Positions 30,651-41,664 of a stretch of DNA of 64,000 nucleotides are shown here, piece after piece. The translations under genes and the position numbers were made by a program. Positions within the stretch are counted from its first letter, which is position 1; each line of letters starts with the position of its first letter. Origin of the DNA: Rotaria sordida (taxonomy: Eukaryota; Rotifera; Eurotatoria; Philodinida; Philodinidae); contig CAJNOL010000107.1 in NCBI GenBank assembly GCA_905250125.1, forward strand, positions 49,915 through 113,914, given 5' to 3'. The notes beneath the pieces were generated by a model, which saw only the letters and a list, made by a program, of their open reading frames with translations, did not search any database and had not been told where the DNA came from.

Positions 30651-31225
30651 TGTCCCCCTGGCCAAAATAAATTAAACACTTTCTTTTTTTCATAACTTTT
30701 CTCTGCTAACATGATTTGGACTCATATTTATATCACAGATAGATATTGGAGTGCTCTACTTGCTATCAAAATTTCAGCTCTATTGAATGAGAATTTCTCG
30801 AGAAATTTACAAACTTGTCGGATGCCCTCATGAACCAATGAAACGAAAAGTCAGTATTTGATTAATTTTTCTATCATTTTGAATTCTATTTAGAATCATA
30901 AGTAATGGTTAGTTAACCTGTGCATATGCCTACAACAAGACACATCTTAAGATATGGCTTGGTGTAGGCACATGCACCGATTAACTAACAATTACTTACG
31001 ATTCCAAATAGAATTTAAAATGATAGAAAAATTAATAAAATACTGACTTTTCCGTTTCATTGGCTCATGAGGGCATCCGATAAGTTTGTAAATTTCTCGA
31101 GAAATTTTGATAGTAAGTAGAGCACTCCAATATCTATCTGTGATATAAATACGAGCCCAAATTATGTTAGCAGAGAAAAGTTATGGAAAAAAGAAACTGT
31201 TTAATTTATTTTGGCCAGGGGGATA
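30651..31225. mobile_element. Palindromic MITE-like foldback, TA-flanked
   Basis: A near-perfect palindrome of about 575 bases. The left end TGTCCCCCTGGCCAAAATAA mirrors the right end TTATTTTGGCCAGGGGGATA. Pairing continues with few mismatches through both arms to a centre around 30945 (ACATCTTAAGATATGG), so there is almost no loop. Both ends abut a TA dinucleotide (30649-30650 and 31226-31227), consistent with the TA target duplication of Tc1/mariner-type transposons. There is no transposase frame, so it would be a non-autonomous element moved in trans. The arms are about 285 bases each, unusually long for a simple MITE. The superfamily assignment is an inference from the TA flanks only. Confidence 0.75.
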
Positions 31226-34200
31226 TATACTAATATTCGAAAGTTGTTACAATTGAGGTTTTTCCAGTATTTTCTATCCAATTTCAGAACGTTTTTTGAG
31301 AATTTCCATCATTTTCAAATTAATCCGAAATGTGAAAGTGTATTCAAGAAGTCGTGTTTTGGTATAGTAAAGATAACATTTCTGAGCATCAATTTATGTA
31401 AGAATTATAATTTTTAAAGATGTCACTCAATCAGCAAGTCTCATACATGTTTGGAAGGTAATGTTTCAAAGAGCGTGCAATATTCTTTATGCTGATGATC
31501 AATAGGATAACAATCTCTAGGAACTATCAAGAGTTTGAATAGATCTAATTGACATAGCACTTCTTATTTCATTTTCTCTATAAACAGCCATCTTGTATTT
31601 ATTAAGAACGAATTTTACATGTGCAATTTTATTTCTGTTATCGACTATTGTCACCATGATTATCAAAGAAGAAACTGAATGAAGTAGCACGTAGACCACC
31701 ATATTGAAATAAGAATTCATACAAACCGTTACAAAGAGAAAGAATTTCAATTGAAAGAAAGCGTCCTTATAACAAGATGATGAGATAACAATATTGCATA
31801 CGACAATACAGAAATATCTACTGATCTTAATATTGAAATTGATTAGAATCAGACTTGATCAATTCAGTTTAATTGGCAACCTAAACGAAATGAATTAATA
31901 ATGCATTTTCGAAATCGATGGATCAATTTGAGCTCGATTGGCTAAAAAATTTCAAAATCTATAAGTTGAGTCGAACTTCCGTTCCAATAAGATTTCATAG
32001 AATTGAATTGGACTCGGCTGTCTTAGCACCTTCATCACCCGACGGTGAAATCTTGGAATTTATCGAAATTCATAAATCCACTTATTTTCGAGTCTTTAGA
32101 ATTAGTGACCCATTTCTCAATAACAACAGTTTAGAACAAAAGAACCGAAAATAGATTGTTCTCAAATAACGCGTCTACTTACCGCTTTTCTACGGAATAG
32201 AGCAAAATCCCCATTGCAGATTTAGGAAATCACTTAAGGCTATAAGCAAAACTCGATAGGTTATGAAAAGGTCTTCGTCTTTGGATATATGATACTTTAT
32301 AAGATTGTCGATCTGTCATAAGATAATTCGATAATAATCATATAAAAAAAATTATTCAGCTAAAATGTTATCAATAAATAGAAATTCAGGTTTTTAGAAT
32401 ATTTTAAATGTTTCAGTGAAAACGAACCTTATTGTCAAAATAATAAATTTTACAAGAAATCTTGATTCGGCTGTTAAACAAAAGTGCTTTTTTGCACATT
32501 GTGTTTTTTCAGAAGAAAAAGCCTGTTTAACTGAATTTTTTACAGTTTTTCAAGAAGCATAAAATCTAATAATAAGCAAGTTATCAGGTTGAAATTCCTT
32601 TGAATAAGTTTTCTTGAATAACTTTGGGACAGGTCTAAGATTCAATAAAGCGATAATAACTTGGGTTCAAAGCTCCGCTGGGACCTACTTAGTCATAATA
32701 TGATCGCGATCTGTCGGGTTCAGCTGGAGATATTTCCTCGTGAGTGGTAGCAAGGTTATATTCAAATCGGAAAAGATCATTACCACAACAATCATGTATT
32801 ACTTTGCGATCACATCACGATCGACTTTAGCTTGTTTTGCTCTCAGCAACAAATTAACATTGGTCTGAGGAGTTCACTAACGAGGATAAGCAGAAAACAA
32901 AATTCAGCAATGATGAGACCCATTGTGATGATAAAACTAATCCTTGTATCATTTAACAATTCAACTGGTCAATCTCTTTTGGGCTGAAATTATTTAATCA
33001 ATACGACCTAGTGAGTAAATAAATAGCCCAGAGTGGTTCGATTTTCTTACTTTTTGTCGCTAAGATACTGAATATGTAGTAAGTTTTTCAACAGATTTCG
33101 ATATTTTCTTGTGACAATATGATTACTTTCAAATTTTGAACTGAAACTCGTGTCACAAGCAGCTTCTTATATCATTAATTCACAAAAAACGTTTGGAGTT
33201 TTTGTGTAGACTAAAGATATACAGAGTCATTTGTGGCTACAATTTTTGCTCGAAGTCCGAAAGTAAAATGTTACTACAAAGACTGGCGGTCCAACAAAGG
33301 AGGCTATGTTCAGTGTCTCAAAAATTTGCACTAAAACTTCCTTCTAACTTCAGTGAAAGGAATAAATCTTTCTGAAAGTTTATGAGGTATGCCGGTTATA
33401 TTGAGCTCATCGCATCACATCATGTTTATTTAGAAAATACAGAAATCCATTGAAAAAGTACACTAAAAATTCAATAACTCACCAAGAAAGACCCAAAAAA
33501 ATTGAATTAATTTACGTATGAAATTTCAACCGTTTTCAACCCAAATTGTTTCAACTGAATTCAAAATCAATTAGTATTATTCTAGCAGTTTCTGATACCT
33601 ACTTCAGAATGGTAGTACTATGGATATCAAAATATAACAGTGTGAGGCCGATGTAAAAATTTGAGAACACAAAGGAACTATCGAGAAACGCTTTTAACAG
33701 TGTCTTGTCAAGTATGAGAGGCATTTGCTTGTATCAAAAACATCCAATTCGTTCGGACGATCTTTAAAAAGCCGCACAACTCGTAGGTTTTTATTCTTCA
33801 TTCAGGTCTAAAATCTCTGAAAAGTATCTTTTATTTCACGCACCTCGAATCAATGTGAAAACATAGAGTTTTGGCCATCTTGAATTTGATGACAATGTCT
33901 ATGTTTTTCTTTTGTTCGAATGGAACTAGAATTGATAGATAAATATTTAAAATGCCTGTCTGATATTCAATGAGATATGCATAGATTAGTCATTTCTTGA
34001 TTGATTGAGCGAAAACTTTGAACAATTATAGCCTAGAAAGAAATTATTTTCATTCAAAATCTGATCGATCTTGTAAAATCCTCTCAAACTTCCAACCAAA
34101 TATCTCTAAAGAACTTTGTCTGAAATCATCAGAAGTTTATATTTCTTAAAAGCATCGTAGCTTTCGCCAATTTGAATATCCATTGACAAAACAAATGTTT

Positions 34201-37200
34201 CGAGATAGTTACATGCCTTATTAAAATATTTGGTAAGAATCATATATCTTATATTCTGAAATCGGTATTAGTAGTTTTCAACTTTGTAGCTGTTATTTTG
34301 GTCGCTTGGACATCATAATAATTCCTACTCTCGATTGATTTTCATACGACTAATTTAAGAATCGAATATGGTGGAACATAAAAGTGTCAAAATGACTGGG
34401 ATGCACGCGACTTCTGATGCAGACAGTATTCGATTCATGATTCAATCACATATCAACAAATTAAGATTAGGTTTGTTGTTCCATGAAAATACCCGAGATA
34501 CGAGCTAGAAATCTTCTAAATTAATATTACGGAAAAGATGATCGATCGTAATTTATTACAAAACACACTGCAATTATGATTGTATATCAATGATAAAGAG
34601 AATAATATTAAGTTGCAAACGCTTCATGGTGTGAGTCCCGTATAACCTTGCTTGTATTGATAACACAAATAAATTTTTTATAGTATTCGACTAGAACTGC
34701 AAAAACATTTATATGATAAATTTCTTGTAATTTTTTTCTGTGAAAAATAAGATGACTCACTTCCTTTTCTTTTAATAGAACATAACCATTTATCCGTAAT
34801 TACATTTCACTTGTTCCGCAAGCCTCTTTCATTCGCTATTTTTTGATATGACGAAATATTTTCATGGGTAACTGGCAAATACTTCAATAATTTGACAGTC
34901 AACAAGCGCAATGCAAACAAGGATTGTTGCCACCGTTACCTATCTTCTTGCTCTATGTGTCTTGAATAACTTCATTTTTCGTGCAATACAACAAACTAAA
35001 CATTATTGTGATTCACGTCTTTACGTATTATCCTTTTTTTTCTGCTAACAATCCCACACTTTATTTTCGTATTCATGTATAATTATATAGTCTCTTTCTC
35101 TTTCAAAGTTGGATTATTATGCTCTGTAATTCATCTTCTACTTTTTCGTAAGAACAGAGAAATAACCTCTTTGATGTTTAAAAATAAGGCGATGATGCAA
35201 TCCTTACAACTCTTTCTTTCACGATACTGATGTTGAACAAACTTCTTTTTTGATTCTATATAAATTGATGATCAGCTCTGTAATTGGCGTCTTCAAATGA
35301 AATAACCTTAAACGATTCTATGCAAATACTCTACTATCAAATACGGAACCGGATTATATTGATCATTCTTTTATTGTAATACATGGCATCACTAATAACG
35401 TAGGTCAATCATGCATGATTAGTAAATATGACATATACATGCACTTTCATCGAAACGTCTTTCCTGCTCCTAGCTACAAATGGTAAAAAGAGAAAGAAAA
35501 AAAACGGAAGTGTTTTCGAAACATACCCGGTAGAAACCGTAAATCGATAAGGCTACTAGCTAGTATCGGTATCTAGTCTTTATAAAAGTATGTGCACATA
35601 GAGACGCTGATATTGTCACCTATCAGATATCGAAACTTCCTTGAACTGATGATGGTCAGAAGTGATTATGATGAGTTTTGAGTTATTTGCGTTAGTGTGG
35701 TTGTGACTTTGAATGTTCGCTTTTGTTGTGGCTGTAGCAGTGGCATGTGCGTATTCATGATTATTTGGTATTGATCCGAAACCACATCCACTTATTCTAT
35801 TGTCCGTGCAAAAAATGTTTAGTTTTTCTTGAAGTCCGTGCAAGACAGTATATGGGAGAGGTTCATACGATCGTCCTGTGTTTTGATCGCAGGGATCCCT
35901 TGTTTGTTGCTACCGTGTTCCATCATATTCAATTTCTTCGAAGTATCGTCAAGCTGTTGTACATGTTAACTCAAGTGAAACAGCTATACTTGGAATTGGT
36001 AGTAAGCAAAGAAATACGAGAGATCAGTAGTGCAATCATGTCTCGTTGCGATCGCTTATGAAGAAAAAACGCTCTTTATACGGAGTCACTAGCAAAACTC
36101 GAAAATGTGATCGTACACGAAGAAATACAGAAAGAGAGGGTTATTCCATTAGTTCATATTTAAACAAGTCTACCGCATATTTTTTGCTTGATGAAGACGG
36201 GCGTGGATGCGGCGCATGAGAGTGTGAATGAACACTGGCACAGATGAATTTATTCTTCAACCACTAGTTACCCACACCCATTTATTTTTAACATCGCCTA
36301 GCCATCCTTAAGTTTTGAGCAATGATAATCTTCTTAAACAGAATTGATCGGTCACAGCACAGGAAAATTTGTTCTTACATAATGCTTTGAAGAATGATTT
36401 TGTGTTAGTATAGAAAAATATAGTACTGTCAAAAAATGTAGAAGACTTTTGAAATTATGCTTTCGTATTCCACTGCATCGTTTAGACGCAGCTACTTTCC
36501 GAACTGTTGTTTTTGAAAAAGCATGAATGATGTCTTCGAATACTAATGCGTTTGCATTCACTCAATACAAATACTTATGAACGTCGATTGCGTTGTTTGT
36601 AGGAAAATTGGAAAAAACCTGCTACAGGTAGTATAGCATGCATCATTCTCTATTTGCTTATCGATTTAGTTTTGTCCGAAAGAAAAAATGTACTCAAGTG
36701 CACCCTATGCAAACATATAAACTATCGAGAAGAAAAATCAATATTAACTATGCCAGTGAATGAAGCTTTGTTGCACTTCATGGATAAATAGTGCAATCTA
36801 GGCTGACCTACAATATCATCTAAATCAATACTATTAAATACTTATTCGTAGCCAAAATAAAAATTTCAACTAAAAAACCTAGTCTTCATAATGTAGATAT
36901 CTATCATCCACGTACTGACGCTAACCCCATCTACAATTTCTACCTTTTATTCGTTCTTCATGGGACAAGATTTCTATCACTTTCATCGTTCTGCTACTTC
37001 CTCGGGTACTCACATATGCTTGTTTTTTTTTCGCTTGCACAACCGTACGTGGTTGGTTTTTCCCGTTGGTTTATTTGAAAGTAGTTGTTCGATGTGAAAA
37101 CTACGCGAGAAAACACCCAATGATCAAAAACGGAATTGATTCATAAAGTAAATCAATGCTTCATCAATCGAGACGGTGCTAGATCTTGAGTACGTATTTC

Positions 37201-37792
37201 ACTTTTTCAGCATACGGAAGATGCTACGTCAACAAATTTAAACGACATATGTGTTCATAAAGCTAGTTCGGAAGTATCTCGAGTGGGGCGGACAGGAAGC
37301 AACGAGTCATCGATGGAGGATCGAAAATTTTGGCGGAAGTTTATATCCCAGAGAACAATAGAAATTTTCAAGTTCCTCTGAGAAAATGAAAACTTTTTAG
37401 TATTGTGAAGTAATCCTCGCGTCCTGCTTCGTGGCAGCGTACTCAGAAAAGGAAAAACTTGAAGATTTGTCGAAACTTGAAAACCAGTGCATTCAATAGA
37501 ACCAACTCTTTCACTTCTGCACTTATGGGTTCCCGTTATTATGGAAAAAGGCTTGTACAGGAAAATGTCGGTATAAGAGTGAAATGAATACCCTCATCCA
37601 CATTTCTAACACACCAATCATGCTTCTCAACCTGACACCTTGAGACAAATGAGTATTTAACTGTTGCTATCCAATTCCAAGATCGCTTATCAAAAAATAA
37701 AAAGTACATATTCTTGTTATGACAAAAATTTCTAAAGTAGTGCACTAACTACTGGAGGTTACAGGAACTGAGCTCCCTTTGTAAACCGCTCA

Positions 37793-37855
37793 TGAGGAAA
37801 CATTCCCAACTGATGTGAGCTCGAACTGTGCGTATCAGTTGGGAATATTTCCTCA
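37793..37855. ncRNA. Compact hairpin, possible miRNA precursor or mini-foldback
   Basis: A 63-base inverted repeat. TGAGGAAACATTCCCAACTG at the left pairs with CAGTTGGGAATATTTCCTCA at the right. About 22 of 25 stem positions match, around a loop of roughly 13 bases. Stem length and loop size are in the range of animal pre-miRNAs. Sequence outside the stem does not pair further, unlike the larger foldbacks nearby. No miRNA family is recognised, and a tiny transposon remnant is equally possible. Confidence 0.3.
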
Positions 37856-38249
37856 TCAGTCCCTCCCTATTCGCTATGAAAATTTCTAACCAAAGAAATA
37901 TGGTATTTTTTGTGTAAAATCGGACAAAGAATGAGGGTCCATAAGGTCATTCATTAGATAGAAAATATCCAATTATTTGTGTAGAATGTGTTTTAATGCG
38001 CCTAGAACTATATAAAAAGTTAGACCCGGTCGTAAAGCATCTTTTTTCGATGTAGCCTTGATTCTCGTGAAAATCTTGAAAACTTCGCTTCCTGATTTAT
38101 TGTAAAGGTTTTGATAAAACTAGGGTGATATTAGATAATTGACGCCATCGATTCTATGTATTTTCAAAAAAACGAAATTAAACATTTTTTAGGTAGCCTG
38201 AGGGGTATAGGTGCGGAAAACTCGATGCCAAGTCAAAGTAAATAGCCTG

Positions 38250-38455
38250 CTCTCTAAAAAAAAAGGTATTCTCGGGAGCCGACCGAAAAAGGTTTCCGAG
38301 CGCTCGGAAACCCATATTTTTACCCTCGGAAACTTTTTAAAGGATTTCTGAACCTCGGAAACCCTTTAAGGGTTCCTGAGAGCCAAAAAATGGGTTTCCG
38401 AGGTTCGGAAACCTTTTTCGATCGGTTTCCGAGAATACCTTTTCGTTTTAGAGAG
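38250..38455. mobile_element. 206-bp foldback repeat with CTCTCTAAAA ends
   Basis: The left end CTCTCTAAAA followed by AAAAAGGTATTCTCGG mirrors the right end CCGAGAATACCTTTTCG followed by TTTTAGAGAG. Between them the motif GGTTTCCGAG and its complement CTCGGAAACC recur several times in both orientations, so the whole unit can fold into a branched hairpin. There is no coding capacity. The GC content of the repeats is well above the surroundings. No target-site duplication was recognised. It lies about 460 bases upstream of the IAP gene start. Confidence 0.7.
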
Positions 38456-38915
38456 TGGTACATGTTGTATTTCACAAGTTGCCTGCTATCGCTATGAGGT
38501 TTTTTGAAATTTTTTTTCTGAAGAGAAAATTGGCATTATCGACTCTCATGCTTGCGGAACTGAGGTTCCTTCTGTAATTTTTTACTGGTTCCACCAATAT
38601 TCTAAAGATCTGATAAATGTTGAAGCTTATGCGTGAATTTTATAAGAAAAAAAGCTTCAATATAGGTCTGAGAGTATGATACATGATACAAATCATATTG
38701 GAAACTAGTATATTATCCCTATGATTGTGCATCTTTTTTTTGACTAATTCTCATTTGGCAATTGCTAACTCATTTTTCTCGTATCTGTACATTTGACGTG
38801 AAAACAATAAATCATTATAGCAAATTATCTTGATTCAATTTTTTAGATAAAACTCTATCTAAACGAAAATATTGACGCTAGCTACATTATCTCACTTTCA
38901 ACTACAATATCTAAT

Positions 38916-41664
38916 ATGAGAGAAACGCTAACAGAATCATTTACTTCATCTAAACAATCTGTAAATGATGCTTCTATGTTGAGTGATGGAAAACAAAACC
39001 TCGAATCTTCGATGCAATTTAGAGATTTACAGCCATTAGTGCAGCTGAATAGAACTAATGCGGAGGAAGAGCTCTCTAATTCCAAGATTTCCATGATAAC
39101 GAGCCAAACATGCAAGAGCTTGAATCAAGTGCGATCGACTGCTGATAAAAACACTCCAAATCGAGTAGGATCTGAGTGTTCGAACGCAAAAATACAAGAC
39201 AAGACTCAGTCTAATGTATCAACATCGAATGGGTGTAAAGTTACATCACAAGGTGTCCATGGGTTATCTAAGGCCCTAGAAACATGCCGGCATATTATTA
39301 GACAACCAGGTGTTCACTCTGTTAATGCTTTGAAAGGAGCGGGATTTCATTACACATGTGTTGGCGACGCAGCTCGTTGCGATGATTGTCAACTAGAAGT
39401 AACTGGTTGGACATTGGATATGGATCCATTTTCAGTTCATGCGCAACTTAGTCCAAATTGTGCATTTGTTAAATCTATCAAACCATCGACTGATGTCTTC
39501 TTCTTATCTTCGTGTCATACACCGGCAACTATTAGTACTGATTTACCAACTACTGATTCCAGTGAACAAGATAAGTTCTCTAAATGTCAAAAAACAAAAT
39601 TAACCAACGAAAGTATTCAGACACCTGCTTTTGTCGAAGTGGAAATGCTGAAACAAATACGTCGTCAAACATTTTCACACTGGCCACATCGAATTTCACC
39701 ATCTCAAGCACAAATGATTCAAGCTGGCTTTTTCAATTGCAATGTTGGTGATCGGGTGATCTGTATCTATTGTAACCTCATTTGTCAACAATGGACGTCA
39801 CACACAGATGATCCATGTGAAGTGCATAAAACACTTTCGCCTCAATGCCCTTTTGTGCTGAACATGTTAGTACGTCGTGAAGCCACGCCTTTATCAATCA
39901 TTAATCTGAATTCCGTGACTGACGGAGCATCAACAGTTGCTGCTGTTACTAATGCCTTTCGCTCGCATGAAATTGTGCTTACTGCTGCTTGTAACTCGTA
40001 TTATATAGAAATTCCAAAACGCCATCAATCATTTACTACGTGGCCCAGCGACCCACTTCCATCCGTTGATGATCTCGTTCGCGCCGGGTTCTTTTATACT
40101 GGTAATAGTACCATCGTTACATGTTTCTACTGCAATGGCTCATTGCAGAATTGGGGCGCAAACGATAGTCCTACAATTGAGCATGCTCGGTGGTTTCCAC
40201 ATTGTGGATATGCAAAACAACTCTGTGGAGATGATCTATATCGAAAAATCCAGGAATCGAAACGAACTGCACAAGGTTCATTTTCGAAACTTTTTGACTT
40301 CTAAATAAAATGATCAAGTTATCTTGTTATTTTGTTTTTAGAACGTGCTAGACCCAAAGAGACAACCAACAATATTACGAGTAGTGCCCAAAAATTGCAA
40401 ATATCGGATGAAAGTACATTGTCGCGTTTGGTGGCGGCTCGCCTAGATTTGCCTATATCGCAAAAGTTGCTTAACCAAAATTTCAAATTATCGATCATCA
40501 AACGTTGTTGGGAGGATCAACTTCGGTTAAAATGTATGTAAAAAAATATCCTGTTCACAACTATAACATGAAGTAACTGCAATTAATATTATCTTTTAGT
40601 GGATGATTTCGTTACCGACTGCGATCTATTGATGGCTTGTACTATTCTACAGAAACAAATCACTGGTATTAACGGCAAGAAAGAGAATATCATAGTGCCC
40701 AGTATTAAAATGCGACAAGTGCGCGAGGCATTTCTATCAGGTATTGTCTTTAGAAAAAAAGAATCACTTTATCAAGTACGAATTTCCTCTTCTATTTTCT
40801 CTTCGTCACAAGCATCAAAATAAAGTCAGCATCTACTTATTGATGTAGATAAGTAAATACGATGTGTCCTGCTTACTTAGTCTACTTTGAATAAAATAAT
40901 GATTTATGTAAAAAATTAACAGCAAGGACAATATTTACTTGTTTACCTCAATAAGTGGATGTTTGTCTTTAGCTACGCATTTATCAATAAAAAATTTTCA
41001 ATGCAATGTCTGCGCGATGAACGTATGACGTATGATAGAGTCTATTTAGTCATAATCTAAACATTAGCCTAACATTTCTGACAGTTAGTAACGGAATTAT
41101 TAAATCTGCATTTTGAGATCACGATATAAGGTTGAGTGCGAAGTTCAAATACCTCGCTTTTGATAGCTTCACACATAAACAATCATGTTTCACAAAAGAA
41201 AATAGGACATCAATTAAATATTTATTACTACGTAGTAGAGCTTAAATATCATTCGTATTGTCCAACTCCTATGATATAAATATTATTTAGAAATCCTTCC
41301 TGCACAATCATCGACATCGTCTCCTACTGCAGCAGTCTCAACGAGTTCATCGAACGCTTCTGATGTTGAAATGACCACTACATCTGAATCATCTACTACC
41401 CAATCGAACTCAAGAACATCCGTAGATCGAGTCACTGAAGAGGCGAAAATATCCAAGAAAACTTCAACGAGTTCCAATTCTCAGCCTATCCAAACGATGA
41501 ATACAGGCTCAACAAACCCATGCGCGCTGTGTTTGACCGAGGACAAGGCTCTGGCTTGTATTCCATGTGGCCATCTGGCCACGTGTGTTCCATGTGGGCA
41601 TTCACTTCGATCATGCCCAATATGCCGGCAAAAGATAGACGGATTTATTCGCATATATATGTAA
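38916..41664 (+). CDS. BIRC: Inhibitor of apoptosis protein, three BIRs and C-terminal RING
   Basis: A member of the IAP family (XIAP/cIAP-like) that binds caspases through BIR domains and acts as a RING E3 ubiquitin ligase. Exons 38916-40275, 40342-40533, 40600-40740 and 41291-41664 join in frame to 688 residues. A Ser-rich N-terminus is followed by three BIRs. BIR1 holds ARCDDCQLEVTGW, with C-x2-C-x16-H-x6-C. BIR2 holds VICIYCNLICQQW, with one extra residue between C and H. BIR3 holds VTCFYCNGSLQNW and EHARWFPHCGYA. A helical segment follows (SRLVAARLDLPISQKLL, DDFVTDCDLLMACTIL) that fits a UBA-like region. Then come a Ser/Thr-rich linker and a C3HC4 RING: CALCLTEDKALACIPCGHLATC, then CPICRQKIDGFIRIYM at the very end. 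All zinc ligands are present. The last intron is about 550 bases. Codon use is less AT-biased than in the other genes. Confidence 0.94.

Larger units (their letters stand above)
29382..38915. other. Gene-poor stretch of about 9.5 kb
   Basis: No coding sequence could be supported here. Many short frames exist (for example 31918-32154, 35747-36061 and 37539-37745), but none shows a domain, consistent splice sites, or the codon pattern of the confident genes. The stretch contains three inverted-repeat structures annotated separately (30651-31225, 37793-37855, 38250-38455). The absence of genes is a judgement by eye. Confidence 0.45.

Noticed and set aside
35747..36061. 104-codon plus-strand frame in the gene-poor region
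   Set aside because: No family resemblance, no splice context, and no neighbouring exon was found.
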